Shown here in pieces: positions 29,576 through 38,238 of a DNA stretch of 64,000 nucleotides (position 1 is its first letter; every line of letters starts with the position of its first letter). The translations under genes and the position numbers were made by a program. This DNA comes from Salmonella enterica subsp. arizonae. GTDB taxonomy: Bacteria; Pseudomonadota; Gammaproteobacteria; Enterobacterales; Enterobacteriaceae. The notes below the pieces were generated by a model. It was not told the DNA's origin. It was given only the letters and a program-made list of their open reading frames with translations, and ran no database searches. The stretch lies in contig NZ_VXJW01000009.1 in NCBI RefSeq assembly GCF_008692845.1, positions 106,078-170,077 on the forward strand. Reading direction: 5' to 3'.

Positions 29576-31045
29576 TCATGGTTGCGTACCTGAAAAGTGA
29601 TATTTCATATCTGTATTATAGGTCATTTTCGTAATAATATTATTTGTCAGGCGATGAGCGAGCGTTTGCGCATTTTGCATCGTTTTATCTTCAAAATTTT
29701 GCAGTAAGTGTTGCGCTTCTTTCGGATGCGACGCATACAATCTCAGATATGTCTGTTCCATCGTATGTTGCTGCTTAGCCGTTTGCTGTTCAAATGTTTT
29801 CCAGGCGTGTTGCACATCTGGCGCAAAAGCATTGTAGTCCTGCATAACCAGCGTTTGCAGCGTGCGAAATGTCCAGTAGGTAGAATCACTGCTCGCCCGA
29901 TCGGTTCCTTTATCATATCCGGGCTGATAATGACGCATTCCCTGATAATAGGGGAGATACACGCTAAGGGATGGCATTCCATAGGCCACGTATTCTACTT
30001 CGCCTACGGCCTGTGGTAATCCCGGTCTGACCTGCAAGATATGCGACTCCTGAGTACGAAAAACGGATATGGGTCGCCATGGTTCTTGTGGGTGATGATT
30101 GGCATAAGGATCGTGCGGCGTGCCCTGATAGTGGTTGCGTAACGCGTTTTTTATTGCCTCCAGGTTAATTTTCGTCATTGGCGTTAAAAAAACGGGAAAC
30201 GTTTCCCCTTTGCTAACGGCAGTATCCAGATGTGGATTAAACTGGTGCTGTAGCGTCCAGACACGCGGATAATTATAGGTGATATCGATTTTGTTATCCT
30301 GCGAATAGGCTTGATGGAAGTCGAATTCGCCGTGGGCTGGATCATATAATCCCTGCTTTTTCGCAAAGCTGACTAATGTCGGCGACGCCATATAATTCGC
30401 TTTATCATTTGGATCGTAACGGCGTAAACGTCCCTGATTTGCGGAAACGAAATATTTATCTGCTGGAAGTCGTACCGCCAGCCATTGATGGCCACTTCCC
30501 GTCTCCAGATACCATATCTCTTTAGTATCAATAAAAGCGACGCCGAAACCTTCGCCCGCGCCTTTTTGTTCAATAATGTCGCCCAGTAATTTGGCGCCCT
30601 GACGTGCCGAATGCGCCACTGGCAGGATCACTGTCTGAATGGCGTCTTCAGTAATTCCCGTTTTTGTTACGTAAGGATCGGCAGCCAGTGCCGCGCTGCC
30701 GTTATAAATGGTTTCCGTTGCGCTCATTCCGACGCCCGCCGAATTGAAACCTGCTTCACCCATGGCGTTATCGTTAGTGTCAAAGTCATGAATCGCCGTA
30801 TAGCGCATCGCTGTCTCAGGAAGCGGCCAACTAAAGTTGTTCCGGTGTGCTTTATACTCGCCTTGTTGATGAAACGAGATTGGATGGATAACCATATGCT
30901 TGGCGTTGTTCGCCGAGCCATCTTCGTTGCGCGCGATAATGAAGGAACCGTCAGCCGAAGCCTGATTGCCTACCAACAGGGTAGTGCAGGCGATGACTTT
31001 ACCCAGACCCAGCAGCGTAACGGCGAATGCAAAATACAGTTTCAT
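29576..31045 (-). CDS. pipD: Dipeptidase family C69 protein PipD
   Basis: 489 residues from ATG 31045 with AGGAG upstream; longer in-frame starts precede the signal peptide and are rejected. The signal peptide MKLYFAFAVTLLGLGKVIA ends directly before CTTLLVGNQAS, whose Cys would become the N-terminal nucleophile of a C69 (PipD/dipeptidase A) Ntn-hydrolase. The rest of the family pattern is intact (ARNEDG, EAGFNSAGVGMSATET). It probably acts on peptides in the periplasm. Long associated with SPI-5 and enteropathogenesis, though its own contribution is not clear. Confidence 0.95.
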   Translation of the reverse strand: MKLYFAFAVTLLGLGKVIACTTLLVGNQASADGSFIIARNEDGSANNAKHMVIHPISFHQQGEYKAHRNNFSWPLPETAMRYTAIHDFDTNDNAMGEAGFNSAGVGMSATETIYNGSAALAADPYVTKTGITEDAIQTVILPVAHSARQGAKLLGDIIEQKGAGEGFGVAFIDTKEIWYLETGSGHQWLAVRLPADKYFVSANQGRLRRYDPNDKANYMASPTLVSFAKKQGLYDPAHGEFDFHQAYSQDNKIDITYNYPRVWTLQHQFNPHLDTAVSKGETFPVFLTPMTKINLEAIKNALRNHYQGTPHDPYANHHPQEPWRPISVFRTQESHILQVRPGLPQAVGEVEYVAYGMPSLSVYLPYYQGMRHYQPGYDKGTDRASSDSTYWTFRTLQTLVMQDYNAFAPDVQHAWKTFEQQTAKQQHTMEQTYLRLYASHPKEAQHLLQNFEDKTMQNAQTLAHRLTNNIITKMTYNTDMKYHFSGTQP

Positions 31046-31222
31046 AAAAGCTCCTGAATAACGCGTTATGGGATAAATTGACCCTGGATTAGAAACCGAG
31101 AAAGTGATCGAGCCGGCAATATTCTTTGCCGACATACCTTATTTTCTCTTTATTGAGGTTGTATTGATAACAACAGCCCTGCAGCAGGGAAGGGAAAATA
31201 CAGGCCGTACTGACGTCAGCTT

Positions 31223-32581
31223 TCAACCGTTATCAGGCAGACGAACCGAAAAGATATTGTGTTTATCGGCATAGAGGTAAGACGCAGAGCCGCCGTGCAA
31301 CATTGCAATCGCGTTAACCAGCGATAATCCCAGACCAAAACCGGTGGTGTGGCGGGCATTATCTCCTCGCCAAAAACGCCTGAAAAGTTTGCCCGGATCG
31401 GCGGCAGGGTTTCCCGGATTAGCGACCCGAATTTCCGCAGCGTTATTATCATAAGCGCTTTCAATACGTATCACGGCGTTTTCATTAGAATACCGGATGG
31501 CATTCGTCAAGAGGTTTGAAAGCACTCTTTGTAATAATATTTTATCAGCCCACACCGTTCCCTGACATTGACTTATAAAACGGATGCGCTTCTCCTCGGC
31601 AAGAGGACTAAGATAATCGAGCATATTTTCGACCAGCGCATTTAGCGGAACAGGTTGTTTTTTTACCGCTATATTCTGGTGCTCCACGCGCGCCAGAAAG
31701 AGAATATTTTCTGTCAGTCGCGACAGTCCCTCCAGCTCTTCAATATTATCGACAAGGGCTTGTTGATACTCTTCGATGCTGCGTTCCTGACTCAACATCA
31801 CCTGATTTTTCCCCAATAGAATATTGACCGGCGTGCGCAGCTCGTGCGCTAGATCGTCGGCAAATTGGTTCAGGCGTCCAAAATCGTCGGAAAGCTTCTG
31901 GCGCATGATATTTAGCGCTTGCCCAAGCGGCCTTAGCTCGACGGGCAACGCCTGTTCCGCCAGTGGCTGGCGGAGTGTGCCACTATCTGTCGCCGCGGTG
32001 AGCCGGCTGAGCGACGTAATGGCTCGTAATCCATTTCTAATGACCAACGGACTGAGCGCCGAACAGACGATGATCGCAATAAGACTTATCAGTAAACTGT
32101 TGTGACGATATTGCTCCAGCATTTGTCGCCTTTCCGTCGCCAGCCTGGCAATGGTCAGGGTCAACGGGTAATCGCCGCTTCTGCCGATGATCCGTACTGC
32201 GGTCAGCTCCGTTCCTCGTACCGTCTGGCGAAATAAGGTTTCGCGGGTTATGTTTTTAACGAGCGGAATCATGTTCAGGCGTTCATTGGGGATGCCGCTA
32301 TGGTTAATCGCAACACTGTGATCTGATGGTGAATTAATCAACAAGATATCCTGTTTCGTATCCACCATCCGGTTAAAATAGAGCGGCAGATTTTCCGGTC
32401 TGGCGCCATCCAGCAACAGTTGCTGCATTTGCGCCGCCCGGTTTATTAGCGTCATATCATCCCGATATGTTAATTCTTTGCTCAACGCTCTATAAAGCGT
32501 CCAGCTAATGCCGGTGCAGGCGAGGATAAGTATGGCGATAAAAGAAATTGTCAGGCGCAGCGTCATTGATAATTTAACCAT
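31223..32581 (-). CDS. copS: Sensor histidine kinase CopS/HprS-like
   Basis: 452 residues from ATG 32581 (MVKLSMTLRLTISFIAI), overlapping the end of copR by eight bases. It has an N-terminal membrane helix, a periplasmic sensor domain (about 35-165), a second membrane helix (SLLISLIAIIVCSALSPLVI), HAMP, HisKA with the phosphorylated His in DDLAHELRTPVNILLG, and a HATPase with N, G1 and G2 boxes (NLLTNAIRYSNENA, TGFGLGLSLVNAI). It is the CusS/HprS (YedV) type of kinase. The neighbouring hiuH matches the yedVWX (hprSR-hiuH) arrangement, so it probably senses redox stress or copper. Confidence 0.93.
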   Translation of the reverse strand: MVKLSMTLRLTISFIAILILACTGISWTLYRALSKELTYRDDMTLINRAAQMQQLLLDGARPENLPLYFNRMVDTKQDILLINSPSDHSVAINHSGIPNERLNMIPLVKNITRETLFRQTVRGTELTAVRIIGRSGDYPLTLTIARLATERRQMLEQYRHNSLLISLIAIIVCSALSPLVIRNGLRAITSLSRLTAATDSGTLRQPLAEQALPVELRPLGQALNIMRQKLSDDFGRLNQFADDLAHELRTPVNILLGKNQVMLSQERSIEEYQQALVDNIEELEGLSRLTENILFLARVEHQNIAVKKQPVPLNALVENMLDYLSPLAEEKRIRFISQCQGTVWADKILLQRVLSNLLTNAIRYSNENAVIRIESAYDNNAAEIRVANPGNPAADPGKLFRRFWRGDNARHTTGFGLGLSLVNAIAMLHGGSASYLYADKHNIFSVRLPDNG

Positions 32582-33254
32582 TTTGCGATGCTTCCGCCTG
32601 TAATCGATAACCCATCCCCCGGACGGTCGTAATGAGCTTCTTTTCAAACGGATCGTCTACTTTGGCGCGAAGCCGACGAATCGCGACATCAACGGTATTA
32701 GTTTCACTGTCAAAATTGATCCCCCATACTTCGCTGGCTATCGCGGTTCGGGGCACGATTTCTCCTGCCCTGGACGCCAGTAGCCAGAGGAGCAGAAATT
32801 CTTTGCGGGTCAGGGAAATCGGTTTTTTATTTCGCGACACCGATTGCCTGGTGGCATCCATGTCCAGACCATTGATCGACAGTCGGGTAAAGACAGAGAC
32901 GTGCTGTCTGAGTTGCGCTCTCACCCTGGCCAGCAGTTCAGCGAAGGAAAAAGGCTTAACAAGGTAATCATTGGCGCCCGCCTCAAGACCTTTGACGCGA
33001 TCCTCAACCGAGTCGCGCGCCGTCAGGTAAATAACCGGGGTCTGGTGCGCTGTACGTAACGCGCGCAAAACCTGCCATCCATCAAGTCCGGGTAGCATAA
33101 TATCAAGAATAATCAATGAATAATGTTCCCGAAGGGCCAGGCGCAATCCGTCTCGTCCATCACAAGCATAATCAACCACATAGCCTGCTTCAGTGAGTCC
33201 CTGACGTACCCACTCAATAGTTTTCTGGTTATCTTCAATCAATAAAATCTTCAT
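32574..33254 (-). CDS. copR: Response regulator CopR/HprR-like
   Basis: 226 residues from ATG 33254 (MKILLIEDNQKTIEWVRQGL); an upstream in-frame extension lacks conservation. The receiver domain has the acidic pair ED and the phospho-accepting Asp in LIILDIMLPGLDGW, with Lys in LVKPFSFAELLARV. The OmpR/PhoB winged helix is complete (VDVAIRRLRAKVDDPF). It is divergent from hiuH, with a candidate HprR box between them. Confidence 0.94.
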   Translation of the reverse strand: MKILLIEDNQKTIEWVRQGLTEAGYVVDYACDGRDGLRLALREHYSLIILDIMLPGLDGWQVLRALRTAHQTPVIYLTARDSVEDRVKGLEAGANDYLVKPFSFAELLARVRAQLRQHVSVFTRLSINGLDMDATRQSVSRNKKPISLTRKEFLLLWLLASRAGEIVPRTAIASEVWGINFDSETNTVDVAIRRLRAKVDDPFEKKLITTVRGMGYRLQAEASQNG

Positions 33255-33304
33255 CAACGCAGTATGCCATATGCTTTTTAGCGAGTCCGGAAATGCCTCA
33301 CCAG

Positions 33305-33322
33305 GATGACACAATTGTAATG
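33305..33322. promoter_or_regulatory. Candidate HprR/CusR-type operator
   Basis: GATGACACAATTGTAATG matches 15 of 18 positions of the HprR box CATTACAAAATTGTAATG as I remember it. It lies between divergent copR and hiuH, the pair HprR regulates in E. coli. Confidence 0.6.
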
Positions 33323-33390
33323 TCCGTGTAAGGTTAACCCTGGCGACACCATATATATTTTTCTACATCAATACCGTAAAGGAGAGAAAC

Positions 33391-33801
33391 ATGAAACGAT
33401 ATATACTGGCTAGCGCGATAGCATCTCTTGTTGCAGCCCCGGCAATGGCGCTGGCCGCTGGAAACAATATCCTCAGCGTACATATTCTTGATCAGCAAAC
33501 CGGCAAACCGGCGCCCGGCGTGGAGGTCGTACTGGAGCAGAAAAAGGATAACGGATGGGCGCAATTAAATACCGGGCATACTGACCAGGATGGACGTATT
33601 AAAGCGCTGTGGCCCGAAAAACCTGCCGCGCCGGGCGATTACCGCGTTGTTTTTAAAACAGGACATTATTTTGAAAGTAAAAAACTGGATACCTTTTTCC
33701 CGGAGATTCCCGTCGAGTTTCATATCAGCAAAACGAACGAGCACTATCATGTGCCGCTGCTATTAAGTCAGTATGGTTATTCAACCTACCGCGGCAGTTA
33801 A
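33391..33801 (+). CDS. hiuH: Periplasmic 5-hydroxyisourate hydrolase (transthyretin-like)
   Basis: 136 residues. A signal peptide ([20 protein letters not shown]) is followed by a transthyretin-related domain. Family signatures are present: [19 protein letters not shown] at the N-terminus, HTDQDGRI, and the C-terminal catalytic tetrad YRGS. It hydrolyses 5-hydroxyisourate in the uric acid pathway. Ahead of it is GGAGAG. It is probably induced by CopR/HprR under oxidative stress. Confidence 0.95.
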   Translation: MKRYILASAIASLVAAPAMALAAGNNILSVHILDQQTGKPAPGVEVVLEQKKDNGWAQLNTGHTDQDGRIKALWPEKPAAPGDYRVVFKTGHYFESKKLDTFFPEIPVEFHISKTNEHYHVPLLLSQYGYSTYRGS

Positions 33802-33883
33802 TTCACGTTTTATTAAATGCCGCGATTTATGGCAAGCAGACCGCGCGGTGGCAATAAAAATCTTCAGAGTATCGAGCACTATC

Positions 33884-33911
33884 CCCCAGGCGGTGGTTAT
33901 CCCGCCTGGGG
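33884..33911. terminator. Hairpin between convergent hiuH and hpaC
   Basis: CCCCAGGCGG and CCGCCTGGGG arms around an eight-base loop form a very stable stem between convergent genes. There is no T-run. Confidence 0.6.
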
Positions 33912-33923
33912 CATGAGCGGTGA

Positions 33924-34436
33924 TTAAACCGGCGCTTCCATCTCAAGCCTGACCGGATGAAAACGGCGTTTGAAATAAATCAGGCCATGCCCATCCTGGC
34001 TAAGGATAATATTTTTGATTGCCACCAGATACACCAGATGCGTACCGATGGTTTGCACATCGCTGATTTCGCCTTCAAGACCGGCTAGCGCGCCATTAAG
34101 TACCGGCTGGCCCAGCGGCCCGCTTTGCCAACATGGCTGGTGAAAACGGTCCTCCATCGCCATCCCCGTCATACCGGCAAAGTGGCGCGCCATCAGCTCC
34201 TGCTCATGGTTAAGCACATTAATGCATAGCCTGCCGTTGCCCTGAAAAACGGGATTCATGGCGCTATTGGCATTAATACATACCATCACGGAGGGCGGCG
34301 TATCCGTGACGGAGCATACCGCTGTTGCGGTGATGCCGCAGCGTCCGGCGTGACCTGCTGTGGTTACAATGTTGACCGCTGCCGCCAGACTCGCCATCGC
34401 ATCGCGAAAACGCAGACGTTGTTCATCTACTTGCAT
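33924..34436 (-). CDS. hpaC: 4-hydroxyphenylacetate 3-monooxygenase, flavin reductase subunit
   Basis: 170 residues, full length. It uses NADH to supply reduced FAD to HpaB. It has the flavin-reductase-like FMN-binding fold with MASLAAAVNIVTTAGHAG near the N-terminus, a GITATAVCSVTDTPPSVM core and GTHLVYLVAIKNI. It lies 17 bp downstream of hpaB in the same operon. Confidence 0.96.
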   Translation of the reverse strand: MQVDEQRLRFRDAMASLAAAVNIVTTAGHAGRCGITATAVCSVTDTPPSVMVCINANSAMNPVFQGNGRLCINVLNHEQELMARHFAGMTGMAMEDRFHQPCWQSGPLGQPVLNGALAGLEGEISDVQTIGTHLVYLVAIKNIILSQDGHGLIYFKRRFHPVRLEMEAPV

Positions 34437-34453
34437 GAGAATCTCCTGCCGCG

Positions 34454-36016
34454 TTATTTCAGCAGCTTATCCAGTTGATTGATATCGTCGTTATTGTGCA
34501 AATGCGAAACCGTCCAGCCATTCTGATCGTATTCGGAGAGGCAGCGATCGACCATCGCCATCATTTTATCCATATTGCCGGAGCTCTGAGCCTGACGCAG
34601 GCACTGCAGACGAATTTCATCCTGGCTGCCAGAGTAGTTAATCTCGTAGAGCTCGTGACGGCCGCCGAACTCGCTGCCGATGGCATCCCACATCAATTTA
34701 AGGATTTTGATGCGCTCAACATGGTCCATGCCGTTAGAGCCGCGTACGTATTTCGCCAGGTACTGGTCGATTTGCGGGTTATTCAGATCGCGGGCGCTGG
34801 AGGGCAGGTAAATCAGGCCGCTGGTAACGTTACGTTCAATAATATTTTTAATTTTCGCATAGGCCATTGGCGCCATCACACGATAGGTTTGCAGCGCGGC
34901 ATGGTCCGGTAGCCAGGCGCCGTTTACCCACGGGGTCGCTTCAGAACACATGGAATCGCTCAATGCCCAGAACATATTGCGCCAGGCCACTACTTCGCCG
35001 AGATCGGCCTGCACGCCCCGGAACTCCACGGTGCCCGTACATTCGAGTGATTTTTTCAGCAGAGCGGTAATAAAATCAAGTTTAACCGCCAGACGAACAC
35101 AGGCTTGCAGGGGATACATACGAGCAAAGCCGCCTTCCATCGTCCAGCGACGGCAACGATCGAAGTCACGGTAAATTAACACATTTTCCCAAGGAATCAG
35201 TACCTTATCCATCACCAGAATGGCATCGTTTTCATCAAAGCGGCTGGAGAGAGGATAATCAAACGGCGAGCCCGTAGCGCCCGCGACCATTTCATACGAG
35301 GCGCGCGAAATCAGTTTTACGCCTTCGGCATCCATTGGCGCGACAAACATCAGGGCAAAATCCGGGTTTTCACCCATGACCTGGGCTGAGCCGAAACCAA
35401 TCATGTTGTAGTGAGTCAGGGCGGAGTTAGTGGCGACGACTTTCGCCCCGCTGACGATGATCCCGGCGTCGGTCTCTTTTTCCAGCTTGATGTAAACGTC
35501 TTTCACTTCGTCAGCAGGTTTATGACGGTCGATCGGCGGGTTGACGATAGCATGGTTAAAGTAGAGGCCGGTCTCCTGAATACGGGTGTACCAGTTGCGG
35601 GCGTTCTGTTCAAACTGGCCATAGAAGGCTGGGTTGGCGCCCAGAGCGCAGCCAAAGGCGGCTTTGTAATCCGGTGTGCGCCCCATCCAGCCGTAACTCA
35701 GGCGCGACCATTCGGCGATAGCATCACGTTGTTGACGCAGATCGTCTGCGCTTTTCGCCACGCGGAAAAATTTATGTGTATAGCCGCCGCTGCCAGTATC
35801 GGTATTCCAGCACAGGGTATCTTGCATCGCCGGTTTATGTAATGCGTCATACAGTTGCGCCACCGACGCTGCGGCATTGCGGAATGCAGGGTGTGTCGTA
35901 ACATCTTTAACGCGTTCGCCGTAAATATAAATTTCCCGCCCGTCCTGCAGGCTTTTTAAATACTCTTCGCCAGTCAACGGACGCTTGTTATCAGTACGAA
36001 AATCTTCAGGTTTCAT
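34454..36016 (-). CDS. hpaB: 4-hydroxyphenylacetate 3-monooxygenase, oxygenase subunit
   Basis: 520 residues, full length. This FADH2-dependent monooxygenase hydroxylates 4-hydroxyphenylacetate to 3,4-dihydroxyphenylacetate in the cytosol, the first step of the pathway. The acyl-CoA-dehydrogenase-like fold is seen (MIGFGSAQVMGENPDFALMF, GATGSPFDYPLSSRFDENDA). hpaB-hpaC are transcribed away from the hpaG operon and follow hpaR on the same strand. In E. coli W hpaBC lie at the other end of the cluster, after hpaA. Confidence 0.97.
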   Translation of the reverse strand: MKPEDFRTDNKRPLTGEEYLKSLQDGREIYIYGERVKDVTTHPAFRNAAASVAQLYDALHKPAMQDTLCWNTDTGSGGYTHKFFRVAKSADDLRQQRDAIAEWSRLSYGWMGRTPDYKAAFGCALGANPAFYGQFEQNARNWYTRIQETGLYFNHAIVNPPIDRHKPADEVKDVYIKLEKETDAGIIVSGAKVVATNSALTHYNMIGFGSAQVMGENPDFALMFVAPMDAEGVKLISRASYEMVAGATGSPFDYPLSSRFDENDAILVMDKVLIPWENVLIYRDFDRCRRWTMEGGFARMYPLQACVRLAVKLDFITALLKKSLECTGTVEFRGVQADLGEVVAWRNMFWALSDSMCSEATPWVNGAWLPDHAALQTYRVMAPMAYAKIKNIIERNVTSGLIYLPSSARDLNNPQIDQYLAKYVRGSNGMDHVERIKILKLMWDAIGSEFGGRHELYEINYSGSQDEIRLQCLRQAQSSGNMDKMMAMVDRCLSEYDQNGWTVSHLHNNDDINQLDKLLK

Positions 36017-36233
36017 TGCGACCTCTTCCTCTTAATCGGAATGTTATTGTTAATAATATGTTTATTATTTGTTGTTTAATTGAATATGGAGAAGCGTAAA
36101 CTGTGAAGAGACTTTCAGGACAACGGCCGGTACTTTTCAGATGAACGTCGAAGAAGAAGAGTAAAATGCGATCGCCGTCAACGTTATAAGCGGGAGGGGC
36201 TCCCCGCGTCGGCGGCGTGGGGAGGTGAGAATG

Positions 36234-36674
36234 CTATGCTTCCTCATCGCCATCAGGATGCTGGCGTCCCAGGGCAATAAGATCGTCCAGCAGCAACATC
36301 AATTTTTGCGTTTTTTCAGGCGTAAAATCGGCCTCAATTTTTCGATAAGCCTCTTCTACCTGCGTCCGGGCACGGGCGTACAACGTTTGTCCCTGCTCCG
36401 TCAACATGACATATAACTTACGCTGATCGTTAACCGGCTTTAGTCGCAACACCAGCCCGTCCCGCTCCATGCGCGTCAATATTCCGGTCAGACTAGGACG
36501 CAAAATGCAGGTACGAAAGGCCAGATCGTGAAAATCCATTGATGGACTATCGGCCAGTATCCGCACAATGCGCCATTGCTGGTCGGTCAGATTGTGGCTT
36601 TTAACGATGGGGCGGAAATAGGTCATTGCCGCTTCGCGCGCCTGAAGCAATGCGATGGTTAATGAATCATGCAT
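36234..36674 (-). CDS. hpaR: MarR-family repressor HpaR
   Basis: 146 residues. A winged-helix MarR regulator (LTDQQWRIVRILADSPSMDF, LRPSLTGILTRMERDGLVLR). HpaR represses the meta-cleavage operon starting at hpaG until homoprotocatechuate pathway substrates are present. It is divergent from hpaG, with the shared regulatory region 36675-36948 between them. Confidence 0.95.
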   Translation of the reverse strand: MHDSLTIALLQAREAAMTYFRPIVKSHNLTDQQWRIVRILADSPSMDFHDLAFRTCILRPSLTGILTRMERDGLVLRLKPVNDQRKLYVMLTEQGQTLYARARTQVEEAYRKIEADFTPEKTQKLMLLLDDLIALGRQHPDGDEEA

Positions 36675-36948
36675 AAGCGATTCTCTTTTGCAGAATTATT
36701 AATACCTGAATAATCGTGTATACCGATGTTAACTATGAAACCTGTTTTGCGATTAGAGTTTATCAGAAATAAGGGTTTTTTATTAATTATTTGATATTTA
36801 TATATTTTAAAATAGATTTGTGAAAATATTGTTAATCTCATCACAAATATTTTACTCCGGCTTGCTAAATGTACAGCGAAAGCATAAATCTAATCATTAA
36901 TATATTAATGAAATCACAGCCCGTTAAATCGGCCTGAGGAGTTTATGT
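36675..36948. promoter_or_regulatory. Divergent hpaR/hpaG control region
   Basis: 274 AT-rich bases. HpaR operators and the Pg and Pr promoters are expected here. I see several short inverted repeats but none I can name with confidence. Confidence 0.5.
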
Positions 36949-38238
36949 ATGAAGGGTACTGTTTTCGCCGTTGCGTTAAACCATCGCAGCCAGCTTGATG
37001 CCTGGCGAGAAGCTTTCTCTCAACCTCCCTATAATGCGCCGCCTAAAACTGCGGTGTGGTTTATCAAGCCGCGTAATACGGTGATTCGCCACGGCGAACC
37101 GATTCCTTATCCGCAGGGAGAGAAGGTACTAAGCGGCGCGACAGTGGCGCTCATTGTGGGAAAAACCGCCAGCCGGGTACGCCCTGAAGCGGCGGCGGAC
37201 TATATCGCCGGCTATGCACTGGCTAATGAAGTCAGTCTGCCGGAAGAGAGCTTTTATCGCCCGGCGATTAAAGCGAAATGTCGCGATGGCTTTTGCCCGC
37301 TGGGTGAAATGGCGCCGCTGAGTGATGTGGATAATCTCACCATTATCACTGAAATCAACGGGCGAGAAGCTGACCACTGGAATACTGACGATTTGCAGCG
37401 TAGCGCCGCACAACTGCTTAGCGCATTAAGTGAGTTCGCTACGCTTAACCCTGGCGATGCGATTTTACTTGGCACGCCGCAGAATCGCGTTGCGCTGCGT
37501 CCGGGCGATCGGGTGCGTATTCTGGCGAAAGGTTTGCCTGCACTGGAAAATCCGGTTGTCGCAGAAGAAGAATTCGCGCGCCACCAGACTTTTACGTGGC
37601 CGCTGTCAGCGACGGGAACGTTATTCGCGCTGGGCCTGAACTACGCCGATCACGCCAGTGAGCTGGCATTTACGCCGCCGAAAGAACCGCTGGTATTTAT
37701 CAAAGCGCCAAACACCTTTACCGGACATAACCAAACGTCGGTGCGTCCGGACAACGTTGAATATATGCACTACGAAGCCGAGCTGGTGGTGGTGATTGGC
37801 AAAACGGCGCGTAAGGTAAGCGAAGCCGAAGCAATGGAGTATGTGGCCGGTTACACCGTCTGTAACGACTACGCGATCCGCGACTATCTGGAAAACTACT
37901 ATCGCCCGAATCTACGGGTAAAAAGCCGCGACGGTCTGACGCCGATAGGCCCGTGGATTGTCGATAAAGAGGCGATTTCTGATCCGCACAACCTGACGCT
38001 CCGCACCTTCGTCAACGGCGAGCTGCGCCAGGAAGGGACGACCGCCGATCTGATTTTCAGCATCCCGTTCCTGATTGCTTACCTGAGCGAATTTATGACG
38101 TTGCAACCGGGCGACATGATTGCCACCGGTACGCCGAAAGGGCTGTCCGATGTGGTGCCGGGGGATGAAGTTGTCGTTGAAGTAGAAGGCGTGGGTCGCC
38201 TGGTTAACCGAATCGTCAGTGAGGAGAGTGCAAAATGA
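36949..38238 (+). CDS. hpaG: Bifunctional 4-hydroxyphenylacetate degradation isomerase/decarboxylase
   Basis: 429 residues made of two fused FAH-type domains (about 1-205 and 215-429), the usual bifunctional architecture. It decarboxylates 5-oxo-pent-3-ene-1,2,5-tricarboxylate and isomerises the product to 2-oxo-hept-3-ene-1,7-dioate. The metal-binding pattern YMHYEAELVVVIGK and KSRDGLTPIGPWIV in the C-terminal half, and the weaker NTER counterpart KCRDGFCPLG, are visible. Its stop overlaps the hpaE start. Confidence 0.95.
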   Translation: MKGTVFAVALNHRSQLDAWREAFSQPPYNAPPKTAVWFIKPRNTVIRHGEPIPYPQGEKVLSGATVALIVGKTASRVRPEAAADYIAGYALANEVSLPEESFYRPAIKAKCRDGFCPLGEMAPLSDVDNLTIITEINGREADHWNTDDLQRSAAQLLSALSEFATLNPGDAILLGTPQNRVALRPGDRVRILAKGLPALENPVVAEEEFARHQTFTWPLSATGTLFALGLNYADHASELAFTPPKEPLVFIKAPNTFTGHNQTSVRPDNVEYMHYEAELVVVIGKTARKVSEAEAMEYVAGYTVCNDYAIRDYLENYYRPNLRVKSRDGLTPIGPWIVDKEAISDPHNLTLRTFVNGELRQEGTTADLIFSIPFLIAYLSEFMTLQPGDMIATGTPKGLSDVVPGDEVVVEVEGVGRLVNRIVSEESAK

